Below, piece after piece: positions 11,451 to 21,863 of a DNA stretch of 64,000 bases. Both the position numbers and the translations under genes were made by a program. Origin of the DNA: Haematococcus lacustris (Eukaryota; Chlorophyta; Chlorophyceae; Chlamydomonadales; Haematococcaceae); contig JASKMD010000006.1 of assembly GCA_030144725.1 (NCBI GenBank), positions 8,837,256-8,901,255 on the forward strand, in the 5' to 3' direction. Every line of letters starts with the position of its first letter. Positions within the stretch are counted from its first letter, which is position 1. The notes under the pieces were generated by a model. The model was given only the letters and a program-made list of their open reading frames with translations. It did no database searches and was not told where the DNA came from.

Positions 11451-13035
11451 GGCTGGGGCTGGGGCTGGGGCTGGGGCTGGGGCTGGGGCTGGGGCTGGGG
11501 CTGGGGCTGGGCCTGGGCCTGGGGCTGGGGCTGGGGCTGGGGCTGGGGCTGGGGCTGGGGCTGGGGCTGGGGCTGGGGCTGGGGCTGGGGCTGGGGCTGG
11601 GGCTGGGGCTGGGGCTGGGGCTGGGGCTGGGGCTGGGGCTGGGGCTGGGGCTGGGGCTGGGGCTGGGGCTGGGGCTGGGGCTGGGGCTGGGGCTGGGGCT
11701 GGGGCTGGGGCTGGGACTAGGGCTGGGGCCGTGCCTTCTCCGATGGTTTTGGATCGCCCACGCCTTACCCGGCCCGTGCTCTCTACCCTCTTTCCAACGC
11801 CCACCACCTTCCAGCCCAGCGCCCAGGGGGCTTTTGTGTCCCGAGCGCATGCGCCTTGCTCTGTCCCACCCCGAGGGGTGCATCTCCCCCACATCCCTCT
11901 TCCCCCCCAGCAGCTCTCTGCCCCCCTGAAACCCCCTTGGGCCGCCCCTCCCCCCCTTGTTATTCCTCCCGCTGTCCATCCCGTGCCTCTTGAGGGGTCT
12001 GTTGCCACTGGCTCCCTTCCCGGTATTCCCTCATCAGCCTCTCCGCGCTCCCCGGGGCACTTGGGGTTGCTGGGCAAGGCCCTCTTGAAGGGCGCGGTGC
12101 TGGCCTCCAAGGGCAAGCTCGCTGCCCGTAAGCTGAGAGATGCCACAGCTAGGGGCCTAGCCGCAGCCGGGCAGTGGGTGGGTGGGGAACCTTCCGCCAG
12201 CTCTCCCTCCCTTGACCCCATGGACGCCGAAGCAGCGGCCCCCACCGCCTCTTGCCGCACGGAGGTCACGGGGCCTGGCGCAGTTGCCCATCTCCCAGCC
12301 CAGGAGCCTGGTCCCTCCACCGGGCTGGGCACCCGGCTCGGCACGGTGCGGGTTGGGCCCTGTGAGCTGCAGGGTAGTCAGCCTCCCCGCTGGCTTGACA
12401 CCGCCGCGAGGGCACCTCCGCGCCCCTCCCCGGATGACAGGAGGGCTAGGCGGGAGGAGCGGCAGCGGGTGGCTCAGTGTAGGTCGAGGCGAGGCTACAC
12501 GCAGCCTGCTACCCAGCCAGCCAGAGGGGGGCCTAGCCGGCGCCGGTATGGCATTCCCTCTTCCGGTTCCAGCTCTGAGGAGTGGGAGGCACGGCGTGCA
12601 GGGCACCAGCAAGCTGGCAGGCAGCGTGCTGCGCAGCTTGGCCATGGGTCCCCACACGTGCGCCGCTACGGGTTGCTCAGCCCCTCTGCTAGCCTGGCCA
12701 GCTCGCTGGGGGCCTCCTGTGTTAGCCCTGTAGTTGAGTCAGCAGGGCCCCGGGAGGGGAGGTTGAGGGTTCCTAAGCGGCAGCAGCCCGAGCAGGCAGC
12801 TCAGCCTGGGGAGGAGGTCGAGCAGCTCGGTCCTCTGCCCCTGCGGCCCCCGCTGGCCATCTATTCCCGTGAGCCTCGGATCCGCCTGCGCCGCCCGGGG
12901 GCCAAGTTGGCCTGCATTGAGGCCACTCCAGCCCCTATCCCCGGCCCACCCCCTTTGCCCGGTCCGCCTCCCCTTCCCAGCCCACCCACCCTCCTCTACA
13001 CACGCGTAGCCCGCGCGGGGGCAAGCCAGGACTAG
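8554..13035 (+). CDS. LINE copy 1 ORF1 (Gag-like), in-frame TAG at 9034-9036
   Basis: One frame runs 8554-13035, interrupted only by TAG 9034-9036; the downstream ATG at 9043 gives a 1330-residue product. Sequence around the TAG is non-repetitive and protein-like on both sides (hydrophobic [16 protein letters not shown] text before, VPVEPMDHG...[12 protein letters not shown] after, which has the feel of an RRM-like strand pattern), so the frames were probably once continuous. Then come a Pro-rich zone (9470-9960), five copies of a roughly 135-bp repeat (9961-10640), a polyQ run, a poly(Gly-Ala) run from (GGGGCT)n, and a basic C-terminal half with two RRYG(I/L) Arg-rich patches. Likely role: RNA-binding chaperone of the retrotransposition particle. 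The stop TAG 13033-13035 is followed two bases later by the ORF2 ATG. Confidence 0.75.
9961..10640 (+). repeat. ORF1 internal tandem repeat, about 135 bp x 5
   Basis: Repeats encode a block of the form [20 protein letters not shown] followed by AQ-rich and SPTSR segments. Two alternating subtypes (APLQRTS-D versus APLQRTS-V, and GAQGAQQQQ versus AQVAQQRQQ) are visible. The second LINE copy keeps only the last units. Confidence 0.85.
11353..11729 (+). repeat. CAG tract followed by (GGGGCT)n hexanucleotide repeat in ORF1
   Basis: CAG/CAA run (11353-11449) encoding polyQ, then about 46 units of GGGGCT encoding poly(Gly-Ala), with two GGGCCT variants near 11510. The coding strand is an ideal G-quadruplex former (G4 tracts spaced by CT). 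The same tract is nearly twice as long in LINE copy 2. Confidence 0.95.
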
Positions 13036-13037
13036 CC

Positions 13038-16000
13038 ATGCAGCGCCCAGGTGTGGCCGCCAGATTCTTGGCAGTCACCCTCAACGTGCAGGGCCTTGCC
13101 CAGCCGCACAAACTGCAGGCCCTGCTTGACTGGGCCGCTGACAGCCCGGCGCAAGTGGTCTTCCTTCAAGAGTGCCATAGGGCGGAGAGCGTGTGGCAGT
13201 GGGCAGAAGCCCACTCGGGGGGCAAGCCCGCCTGGCGGGGGCAGTGGTTTTACACCCCTGGCACCGGCAGCTCCCAAGGCTGTCTGGTGTTGGTCAAGCC
13301 CTCCACCATCCTCCAGGGGTGCACCCAGGTGCAGCTACAGGCAGAGGGGGCCCAGGGGCGGGTGCTGCGGGTAGACGGGGAGCTCGCAGGCAGGCCGGTG
13401 TCCCTAGTGTGCGTGTACGCCCCGGCGCAGCAGGCAGAGCGGCCAGCGTTCTACGCAGAGTGCCTCCCCGCTTGCCTCCCGCCAGCCGCCGACCGCCGCC
13501 TCCTCCTCATGGGGGGCGACTTCAACTGCATCCTGGCCCCAGTGGACAGAGTGGGCATCCCGCAGGGCTCGCAGCATGGGGAGGCCTGGGTGGGCAGCCG
13601 GGGCCAGGGGGCGGAGCAGCTGCGGCAGCTGGTGGGTGAGCGCGGTCTGGTGGACCCGTGGCGCCATCTGCACCCCTCCAAGAGAGACCTCACCCACTTC
13701 AGCGAGCGTTGGCAGACGGGTGCTCGCCTCGACCGGTGGTACGTCTCGGAGGAGCTGGTGCAGTGGCAGATGGACAGCGCCATCCAGGGGGTGCTGCCTG
13801 TGCCCACCGACCACCGGCCCGTGTCTGTGGCAGTGTGCCCCCCCGACCTGCCTCTCACCGTCCCCGCTCCCTGGCAGCTGCACCCCGCCCACCTTGACAA
13901 CCCCGACCTGCTGGACTGCCTCAAGGACTTCCTACAGGCGGAGGCCCTTTACCACGAGGCTGCGAGTCAGCTGGGGCTGCCTAGGGATGGGCACAGGGCC
14001 AGGTGGGCCCGCATCAAACAGGGCCTGGCCATGCGTGCCCAGCACTTCCTGCGGGCCCAGCGCCGCGCGCAGCGTGACCTGCAGCAGCGCAGGGAGAAGG
14101 CGGCAGCAGTGGCCAGGGCTCACCTCGTGCGGCAGCTGGTGCGGGTGGAGCGAGAGGGGGAGGCTGAGGTGCAGGCGGCGCAGCACCTGGGAGAGGCCGC
14201 AGCCCTGGCGGGGGTGGGGGCGAGGGAGCAGGGGGCCCAGCAATCCCTGCTGGCCAGCGCAGTCCTCGACCAGTACTACGGCGACCGCTCCTCCTTCTAC
14301 TTCTACCATCGCGACCAGCCCGCGCACACCCCCACCCTCATCTCCTCTCTCCAGCTCCCCGGACAGCCAGGTCATCCAGCAGACCTCACCACGCCGGCCG
14401 GGGTGAAGGCAGCGTGCAGGGCTTTCCAGCAGCACTACTCAGCTGCCGGGCCCACCGGAGTCTACGCAGCCAAGCCGGTGGACACAGCTGCGCGCGCCGC
14501 GCTGCTGGGCAGCCTCACCTCCCACCTCACCCCCACCCAGGCTAGGGCTGCCGAGGGCCCCGATGGCAGCCCTATGCTGTCAGAGGAGGAGCTGGGCCGG
14601 GCTCTGCAGGGCTGCGCGCACAGCAAGGCCCCGGGGCTAGATGGGCTGCCCATGGAGGTCTATGACCGGCTGTGGGTGGAGCTGGGGCGGCCGCTGCGGG
14701 CCATGTTGCGAGAGGCCCTGGCAGACACCGCTGACCCTGCCCCCCTGGCTGAGTTCCTGACCGGCATCATCACCCTCGTGCCCAAAGCTGGCAAGCCGAG
14801 GGACCAGGTGGCCGGCTACCGCCCCATCACGCTCCTCAACTGCGACGTGCGCCTGGTGGCCAGGGCAGTGGAGGACCGGCTGCAGCTGCCCTTGGACCTG
14901 CTGGTGTCCCCCTCTCAATCGGCCTTCATCCTGGGCAGGGACATCAGCGACAGCGTGCAGTTCCACCTAGGCCTGCTGGAGTACCTGCAGCAGCGGGGCA
15001 GCCCAGCCTGGCTGTTGTTGCTGGACCTGGCGGGGGCCTATGACAACGTGTCCTGGGGCTTGCTCCAGGAAACGTTGGAGGCCATGGGGTTCTGCCGGGA
15101 GGGGCATGTGCGTTGGGCTCAGCTGCTGCACCGGGGTGCCACGAGCCAGGTGCTGGTCAACGGCCACCTCACCGACAGCTTCCCCCTTGCGTCGGGGCTG
15201 CTGCAGGGCAGCGGGGCTTCCCCTCTCTACTGGTGCATCGTGCTCCAGCCGCTGGTCAGCTACCTCAGCTCGCTCCAGCTGGCAGGCCGCATCAGCACCC
15301 CCACCATCCCCTCCAGCCCTCTAGCCTTGCACAGGGCCGCCCTGACCCCCGCGCTCCCCTCCAAGGAGTATGCGGACGACCTCACCATCGTGGTGCTCGA
15401 TCGGGTCAGAGACGGGAAGGTGGTAGTGGAGGCCCTGGGCCTGTTCCGCGCCGCTGGGGGCCCTGCGCTGAGTGTGAGCAAGAGCTCAGCCCTGCCGTGC
15501 GCCCAGCCAGAGCACGGGCTGGGTAACCAGGGAGGCTCGGGACCCGAGGGGGCGGGGAGGGGAGGAAGGGTGGGTGACGGGGGGGAAGGGGGCGGGCAGG
15601 GGCAGGTGGGCGAGCAGGGGCTAGGGGGTGGGCTGGGGGAAGGTGGCGGGCTAGGACAGCAGCAGGGCGGGCGGGAGCAAGGTGGGGAGCAGGAGCCGGA
15701 GGTGGTCATCCCAGCTGTCCGAGCGGGGGTGCCAGTGCGCCACCTGGGGGTCCCTCTTGGGGCGGCCTCCTACGCTGCCACAAGCGAGGCCGCCTTCGGT
15801 GGGGCGGCTACGGCCATGATGGCAGCCTCCCTCCCTTGGCGGCCCCAAGGCCTCAACCTCCTGGGGCGGGTGCAGGTGGCACAGCAGTGCCTGGCCTCCA
15901 AGTCCATCTACCAAATGGCCTTCGTGCAACCCTCCGCTCCTCTGGCGCAAGCCATGGCCTTGGCTGTCAACCGCTTTGTGGCAGCCTCAGACCTGCCCCA

Positions 16001-18404
16001 GGAGCGCAGCCCCAACAGCAGCCGCCTTTACCCTAGCAAGGCCATCTGCGTGATGCCCCGGGGGGAGGGAGGGGTGGGGCTTCCCGACCTGGGGGTCACC
16101 AGCACGGCCATGCTGGCGAAGATGCTGGCCCAGCTCTGGTCGCCCCGGGTTCGTCCCTGGCAGCCTCTGACCCACAGCCTGCTGGCAGACCCCTCCCACG
16201 GCCTCAGCACGTGGGTCATCACCGACCCCACCGCCCCCCCCTCGCGAGGCATCAGCCCGCGGCTGCAAGCTCACGTGGCGGCCCTGGCTGAGCTCAAGCT
16301 GTTCCGCGCGGTGCCCCCCGCTAGTCAGTCCTTCTTCTCGGTGCTGGCAGAGCCGCTGTGGTACAACGCGCAAGTCCGCATGAACCCAGCAGCTAGGGAG
16401 GCAGCAGCTGAGCAGGGTTGGACCCACGTCCGCCACGTGAGGGAGGCCCTGCATAGCCCCCAGCTGGAGGGGGATGCCCGCTGGGCTGCCGACCTGGTCA
16501 GGGCTTGCCTCCCCGAGCCCTGGCAGGGCATGGTGGACCGCCTGCAGCCTCCTCAGCCGGAGTGGGAGTGCCTGAGGGTTGGGCCAGGGGTGGGGTTTGT
16601 GATGCGGCGCCACCCCCTGCTCCAGCCCTCCCACTGGGTGGGCCCCAACGGCCGCCTCTACCCCCTAGACCCCACAGGACAGGGGCCCCTAGGGGCTTTC
16701 TGGGCGGAGGGAGGGGCGGCCTGGGAGCCAGCTGCGGTGGCCCGGCTCAACAAGCCCAGCTACAGGCTGACCCCGGGGGAGCGAGCCACCCACCTCCGCC
16801 CTCTACCCGCCCAGCATCACGTGGCACAGGAGCAGGCTCAAGGGCAGGAGCAAGGAGGAGCCAGGGCGGTTGGCAGGGGGGGGGGGCGGGCAAGGGGGCG
16901 GGGCGGGGGCAGGGGGCGAGGGCGTGGAGGAGGTGGAGGGCGTAGGGGAGCAGGGGGCGGGGCGGGAGGGCATGCTGCCGACCCAGGTGACGAGGGGCCT
17001 GGCACCTGGCCTAAGGAGGAGTGGCTCTTGGGCCCCTGGGCTCACCTGCAGCTGGACCCTCAGGTGTGGGGCATGGGCACCACCACCCTCCTGGACTTCT
17101 CTGTCAAGCATGCCAGGGTGCGCCTCCACCAGCTCCAGCGCGTCAGTGCCGACCCCTCCTACCCACCCAATGGGGGCTTGTGGCCTGCGCTGTGGGGTGT
17201 GCGGCCCCCCCGGGCAGCGGGCGAACCGGAGGTGGCAGCGGTGGCTGATGGGGCCCTGAGGGAGCTGGAGCTCAAGTGGGAGGCCAGCGCGCAGCAGGTG
17301 GCAGGCCAGGGGGCAGCGGGGGAGCGGGAGCAGCAGGGCAGGGATGTGGAGGAGCGGCTCCCCGAGGAGGTGCAGGGCAGCCAACCGCCTCGCTGGCTGG
17401 ACACCTCCGCCAGGGCGCACCATCGTCCCTCGCCGCAGATGAGGGCGGCCCAGCAGGCTGAGCGGCAGCTGGAGGCCCAGCAGCGGCGTGGGGGCAGGCA
17501 GCCAGTTGCTCAGCCCGCCCCCCGGGCCGACACCGCGGACCAGCTGGCTGTGGGTGTCCAGGCGGGCCAGCCGTGTGCGAAGGTGTGGAAGGAGCTGCTA
17601 GACCCCACCCTCCGTCGGGAGCACGTCATCGTGGCCTGGCGGCTGCTTCACGCCAGCCTCATGGTGGGGGCCTTGTGGGGTCACATCCTCAAGGGGGCGG
17701 CTGCCCCGGGCTCGTCCGCCTGCCGCTTCTGCCAGCCGGGGCACCTGGAGACCCTCACCCACGCCTTCCTGACCTGCCCCGCCGTGGCCCCAGCCTGGGA
17801 GTGGGTGCTGGACGTGTACGGCCGCCTCACAGGCACCCGCCCCCCCTCAGGCGACGCCATGCTGCTCCTCAGTGGGCGCCCCACCCGCGGCGAGGCCCCC
17901 CCCTTCCAGCCCCCTGACAGCCTGTTGTGGCTGCGGCTGCGCGTGGCCTACCTGGGCGCAGTGTGGCGCCTCCGCAGCTCAGGAGCCGCTACAGCCCTGC
18001 AGCCACAGCAGGTGGCGAGGCGGGTCGTGGAGGAGGTCATCTCCACCCTCACCACGGCCGTTAAGCGTGACTGGCATCGGGTGGGGAGGGACATCCGCGT
18101 GGGCCTCTGCGGCGCTGTGCCCTCCACCTGGTTCAAGGGCATGGACCCGGAGCTGGACGCGGCCCACTTCGACCAGCTGTGGCCCGAGGCGTCGGGGGGC
18201 TGGTTCGCCAAGCAGCCTAGGAGGGAGCGGAGGGGGCAGAGCGGGCAGGAGGGGGCAGAGGGGAGGGTTGGGGCAGGAGGAGTGGAGGAGGAGAGGGCAG
18301 CAGGGAGGCCTAGGCATGGGGAGGGCAGGGCGCAGGGGGGGGGAGAGCTAGTGGTTCGCCTCTCCTTGCAGTGGCCCGTCCCCTTCCCCGTCGAGCCAGC
18401 CTGA
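13038..18404 (+). CDS. LINE copy 1 ORF2: endonuclease-reverse transcriptase, intact
   Basis: 1788 residues without interruption. N-terminal exonuclease-endonuclease-phosphatase (AP-like) domain: TLNVQG (about 15), FLQEC (about 41), VCVYAP (about 125), GGDFN (about 160), TDHRPVSV (about 256). The linker is Gln/Arg-rich and helical. Reverse transcriptase about 510-800: GYRPITLLNCD, SQSAFILGRDI, LLLDLAGAYDNVSW (first catalytic Asp), the ASGLLQGSGASP turn, and YADD (about 775). A Gly/Gln-rich insert (about 825-885) splits the region after YADD. Further on is another Gly/Arg-rich insert (about 1270-1315). A Cys/His finger CRFCQPGHLETLTHAFLTC (about 1560) is like the zf-RVT domain of plant L1 elements. 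Nicks target DNA and copies the element RNA in the nucleus. Start ATG is two bases after the ORF1 stop, suggesting termination-reinitiation. Confidence 0.9.
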   Translation: MQRPGVAARFLAVTLNVQGLAQPHKLQALLDWAADSPAQVVFLQECHRAESVWQWAEAHSGGKPAWRGQWFYTPGTGSSQGCLVLVKPSTILQGCTQVQLQAEGAQGRVLRVDGELAGRPVSLVCVYAPAQQAERPAFYAECLPACLPPAADRRLLLMGGDFNCILAPVDRVGIPQGSQHGEAWVGSRGQGAEQLRQLVGERGLVDPWRHLHPSKRDLTHFSERWQTGARLDRWYVSEELVQWQMDSAIQGVLPVPTDHRPVSVAVCPPDLPLTVPAPWQLHPAHLDNPDLLDCLKDFLQAEALYHEAASQLGLPRDGHRARWARIKQGLAMRAQHFLRAQRRAQRDLQQRREKAAAVARAHLVRQLVRVEREGEAEVQAAQHLGEAAALAGVGAREQGAQQSLLASAVLDQYYGDRSSFYFYHRDQPAHTPTLISSLQLPGQPGHPADLTTPAGVKAACRAFQQHYSAAGPTGVYAAKPVDTAARAALLGSLTSHLTPTQARAAEGPDGSPMLSEEELGRALQGCAHSKAPGLDGLPMEVYDRLWVELGRPLRAMLREALADTADPAPLAEFLTGIITLVPKAGKPRDQVAGYRPITLLNCDVRLVARAVEDRLQLPLDLLVSPSQSAFILGRDISDSVQFHLGLLEYLQQRGSPAWLLLLDLAGAYDNVSWGLLQETLEAMGFCREGHVRWAQLLHRGATSQVLVNGHLTDSFPLASGLLQGSGASPLYWCIVLQPLVSYLSSLQLAGRISTPTIPSSPLALHRAALTPALPSKEYADDLTIVVLDRVRDGKVVVEALGLFRAAGGPALSVSKSSALPCAQPEHGLGNQGGSGPEGAGRGGRVGDGGEGGGQGQVGEQGLGGGLGEGGGLGQQQGGREQGGEQEPEVVIPAVRAGVPVRHLGVPLGAASYAATSEAAFGGAATAMMAASLPWRPQGLNLLGRVQVAQQCLASKSIYQMAFVQPSAPLAQAMALAVNRFVAASDLPQERSPNSSRLYPSKAICVMPRGEGGVGLPDLGVTSTAMLAKMLAQLWSPRVRPWQPLTHSLLADPSHGLSTWVITDPTAPPSRGISPRLQAHVAALAELKLFRAVPPASQSFFSVLAEPLWYNAQVRMNPAAREAAAEQGWTHVRHVREALHSPQLEGDARWAADLVRACLPEPWQGMVDRLQPPQPEWECLRVGPGVGFVMRRHPLLQPSHWVGPNGRLYPLDPTGQGPLGAFWAEGGAAWEPAAVARLNKPSYRLTPGERATHLRPLPAQHHVAQEQAQGQEQGGARAVGRGGGRARGRGGGRGRGRGGGGGRRGAGGGAGGHAADPGDEGPGTWPKEEWLLGPWAHLQLDPQVWGMGTTTLLDFSVKHARVRLHQLQRVSADPSYPPNGGLWPALWGVRPPRAAGEPEVAAVADGALRELELKWEASAQQVAGQGAAGEREQQGRDVEERLPEEVQGSQPPRWLDTSARAHHRPSPQMRAAQQAERQLEAQQRRGGRQPVAQPAPRADTADQLAVGVQAGQPCAKVWKELLDPTLRREHVIVAWRLLHASLMVGALWGHILKGAAAPGSSACRFCQPGHLETLTHAFLTCPAVAPAWEWVLDVYGRLTGTRPPSGDAMLLLSGRPTRGEAPPFQPPDSLLWLRLRVAYLGAVWRLRSSGAATALQPQQVARRVVEEVISTLTTAVKRDWHRVGRDIRVGLCGAVPSTWFKGMDPELDAAHFDQLWPEASGGWFAKQPRRERRGQSGQEGAEGRVGAGGVEEERAAGRPRHGEGRAQGGGELVVRLSLQWPVPFPVEPA

Positions 18405-18831
18405 GCTGCAGGGTTGCTGGTGGGGGCTTAGGGCGTTCGGTGGGTGGGGTGGGCTAGGCTTCGGGGGGATGTCTGGGTGTCAGGGGACCGGGGGCTTAGG
18501 TGGTCTTGGTTTGAGCGTTGGGGGTAGGGTTCTCGGTTTCAGGTCGAGGGGCGGAACTTAGGCTCGTGTGGGTAGTTTTGTGGGGAGGGTATGGGGAGGG
18601 TCTGGGGAGGTGAGCTAGGGTGGAGGGCGTTGGTGTGGGGTAGTGTCTTGACGTTGTCCTAGGGAGGGGGTTGCTTGGGTTGTGTGGACCTTTGCTTGGG
18701 GTGTGTGAACCTTTCCTTGGGGTGTGTGGGCCGCTGTGTTATTGGCTGGGGTGCTTGGGGATCGTGTATGCGGGAACCTTGTTTGATGTAGTCTTCTCTT
18801 TTCTTCTTTTCTTTAGTCTCACTCTCTCTCT

Positions 18832-18864
18832 TGTAATGCTCCTCCATGAAAAAAAAAAAAAAAA
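18832..18864 (+). terminator. LINE copy 1 poly(A) signal and A-tail
   Basis: TGTAA at 18832-18836, the chlorophyte polyadenylation signal, then an A-run at 18849-18864. The GT-rich 3' UTR (18405-18848) precedes it. Confidence 0.85.
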
Positions 18865-21861
18865 GATGGGGGTGGCACAGCTGGGGATGAGGGGGCACGG
18901 GTGGCGCAGGGCGCCCAGGGTGCTCAGCAACAGCAGACGCTGCATAGCCCTACCTCCCGGGGCCCTCACCCTGCCTCAGCTGCTGCCGCCCCCCTCCAGC
19001 GCACCTCAGTTGGGGGTGGCACGGCTGGGGATGAGGGGGCCCGGGTGGCGCAGGGCGCCCAGGTGGCCCAGCAGCGGCAGCAACACAGCCGTACCTCCTG
19101 GGACCCTGACCCTGCCTCAGCTGCTGCCGCCCCCCTCCAGCGCACCTCAGATGGGGGTGGCACAGCTGGGGATGATGGGGCCCGGGTGGCGCAGGGCGCC
19201 CAGGTGGCCCAGCAGCAGTAGCAGCAGCACAGCCCTGGGGTGGGAGCGGGGGCGGGGAAAGAGGCTATAGCGGGGGCAGGGGATGTTTCAGGGGCTAGAG
19301 GGCCAGGGCTCAAGGGTCTCGGGATCCACCCGTCAGCTCCGCCCCGTGGAAGGCCTTCCCGGTTCGATAGCTCTTGGGGCCCAGCTACAGCAGAGCTTTC
19401 TGGGGGGATTCCGTGGCTGGGCCCGTCCTGGGCTGCCCGGGTGTGCTCAAGGGGTGAGTCAGCGCAGCCGGGGGAGAAGGAGGCGCATGGTCTGTCGCCG
19501 AGCAGCCCAGCCGCCCCCTCCACTGGTCAGGAGCCCGCGAGTCGGCCTTTCCAGCTTGGCGGTGCAGCAGCTCCTACACGAGGCAGGAGGTCCCTTCTTC
19601 CCCGCATGGACATGACCAACTCCACCGGAGGTAAGTCGGGGGATGTGGGGGGCAAGGCTCTAGCCGTCGTGTTCTCCGCCGCTAGCAGGGCCCTCCGAGC
19701 CGGTAGGAGCACCCTTGTCCCTCAGCCGGAGCTGCTATCAGCTCTCCTCCCCTCCCCCTCAGCCTCACCCGCTTCTACCCAAGACGAGGCCTCTCGGTCC
19801 GACTGCGGAGGGGCACAGTCGCTGGACGGCAGGGCTATCACAGCTAGTCAGCCCCAGGCTGCCGCCACACCTCACCAGCGCACCTCAGCAGGGGGTGGCA
19901 CTGCTGGCACAGAGGGGGCGAGGTTGGTGCCTGTAGCGCAGCAGCAACAGCAACAGCAGCAGCAGCAGCGGCAACAGCACCGGCAACAGCAGCAGCACCA
20001 GCAGCAGCAGCACCAGCAGCAGCAGCACCAGCAGCAGCAGCGGGCTGGGGCTGGGGCTGGGGCTGGGGCTGGGGCTGGGGCTGGGGCTGGGGCTGGGGCT
20101 GGGGCTGGGGCTGGGGCTGGGGCTGGGGCTGGGGCTGGGGCTGGGGCTGGGGCTGGGGCTGGGGCTGGGGCTGGGGCTGGGGCTGGGGCTGGGGCTGGGG
20201 CTGGGGCTGGGGCTGGGGCTGGGGCTGGGGCTGGGGCTGGGGCTGGGGCTGGGGCTGGGGCTGGGGCTGGGGCTGGGGCTGGGGCTGGGGCTGGGGCTGG
20301 GGCTGGGGCTGGGGCTGGGGCTGGGGCTGGGGCTGGGGCTGGGGCTGGGGCTGGGGCTGGGGCTGGGGCTGGGGCTGGGGCTGGGGCTGGGGCTGGGGCT
20401 GGGGCTGGGGCTGGGGCTGGGGCTGGGGCTGGGGCTGGGGCTGGGGCTGGGGCTGGGGCTGGGGCTGGGGCTGGGGCTGGGGCTGGGGCTGGGGCTGGGG
20501 CTGGGGCTGGGGCTGGGGCTGGGGCTGGGGCTGGGGCTGGGGCTGGGGCTGGGGCCGTGCCTTCTCCGATGGTTTTGGATCGCCCACGCCTTACCCGACC
20601 CGTGCTCTCTACCCTCTTTCCAACGCCCACCACCTTCCAGCCCAGCGCCCAGGGGGCCTTTGTGTCCCGAGCGTATGCGCCTTGCTCTGACCCACCACGA
20701 GGGGTGCATCTCCCCCACATCCCTCTTCCCCACCAGCAGCTCTCTGCCCCCCTGAACCCCCCTTGGGCCGCCCCCCCCCCCCTTGTTATTCCTCCCGCTG
20801 TCCATCCCGTGCCTCTTGAGGGGTCTGTTGCCACTGGCTCCCTCGCCGGTATTCCCCCATCAGCCTCTCCGCGCTCCCCGGGGCACTTGGGGTTGCTGGG
20901 CAAGGCCCTCTTGAAGGGCGCGGTGCTGGCCTCCAAGGGCAAGCTCGCTGCCCGTAAGCTGAGAGATGCCACAGCTAGGGGCCTAGCCGCAGCCGGGCAG
21001 TGGGTGGGTGGGGAACCTTCCGCCAGCTCTCCCTCCCTTGACCCCATGGACGCCGAGGCAGCGGCCCCCACCGCCTCTTGCCGCACGGAGGTCACGGGGC
21101 CTGGCGCAGTTGCCCATCTCCCAGCCCAGGAGCTTGGTCCCTCCACCGGGCTGGGCACCCGGCTCGGCACGGTGCGGGTTGGGCCCGGTGAGCTGCAGGG
21201 TAGTCAGCCTCCCCGCTGGCTTGACACCGCCGCGAGGGCACCTCCGCGCCCCTCCCCGGATGACAGGAGGGCTAGGCGGGAGGAGCGGCAGCGGGTGGCT
21301 CAGTGTAGGTCGAGGCGAGGCAACACGCAGCCAGCTACCCAGCCAGCCAGAGGGGGGCCTAGCCGGCGCCGGTATGGCATTCCCTCTTCCGGTTCCAGCT
21401 CTGAGGAGTGGGAGGCACGGCGTGCAGGGCACCAGCAAGCTGGCATGCAGCGAGCTGCGCAGCTTGGCCATGGGTCCCCACACGTGCGCCGCTACGGGTT
21501 GCTCAGCCCCTCTGTTAGCCTGGCCAGCTCGCTGGGGGCCTCCTGTGATAGCCCTGTAGTTGAGCCAGCAGGGCCCCGGGAGGGGAGGTTGAGGGTGCCT
21601 AAGCGGCAGCAGCCCGAGCAGGCAGCTCAGCCTGGGGAGGAGGTCGAGCAGCTCGGTCCTCTGCCCCTGCGGCCCCCGCTGGCCATCTATTCCCGTGAGC
21701 CTCGGGTCCGCCTGCGCCGCCCGGGGGCCAAGTTGGCGTGCATTGAGGCCACCCCGCCCCCACCCCCCGGCCCTCCTCCTTTGCCAGGCCCGCCTCCCCT
21801 TCCCAGCCCACCCACCCTCCTCTACACACGCGTAGCCCGCGCGGGGGCAAGCCAGGACTAG
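18865..21861 (+). pseudogene. LINE copy 2 ORF1, truncated
   Basis: The frame lacks the N-terminus. TAG at 19219-19221 replaces a CAG in the polyQ run where copy 1 reads Gln. From ATG 19240 the frame is open for 873 residues to TAG 21859-21861. The poly(Gly-Ala) tract is about 512 bp here against about 272 bp in copy 1, and the polyQ run is interrupted by CAC (His) codons. The remaining text is nearly identical to copy 1. Confidence 0.85.
20042..20556 (+). repeat. (GGGGCT)n hexanucleotide repeat, about 85 units
   Basis: Almost uninterrupted GGGGCT repeats on the coding strand of LINE copy 2 ORF1. No GGGCCT variants are visible, unlike copy 1, which suggests recent expansion or homogenisation. 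Confidence 0.97.
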
Positions 21862-21863
21862 CC

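Larger units (their letters stand above)
8462..18864 (+). mobile_element. LINE copy 1 (APE-type, L1/Zepp-like), apparently near full length
   Basis: Bicistronic non-LTR retrotransposon: ORF1 (8554-13035, one in-frame TAG), ORF2 (13038-18404) with an AP-type endonuclease and reverse transcriptase, a GT-rich 3' UTR, a TGTAA signal and a 16-base A-tail. The 5' boundary is not defined; it may begin at the gypsy 3' end or be split by the gypsy insertion. The endonuclease upstream of the RT and the C-terminal Cys/His finger fit the L1/Zepp group known in green algae. A second, truncated copy starts immediately after the A-tail. Confidence 0.85.

Noticed and set aside
15260..18351. Long reverse-strand and alternate-frame readings within LINE ORF2
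   Set aside because: High GC leaves shadow frames open; only the endonuclease-RT frame holds recognised motifs and is conserved between copies.
19844..21170. Minus-strand frames with poly Gln-Pro, Ala-Pro or Ser-Pro
   Set aside because: Reverse readings of (GGGGCT)n in LINE ORF1; no independent coding signal.
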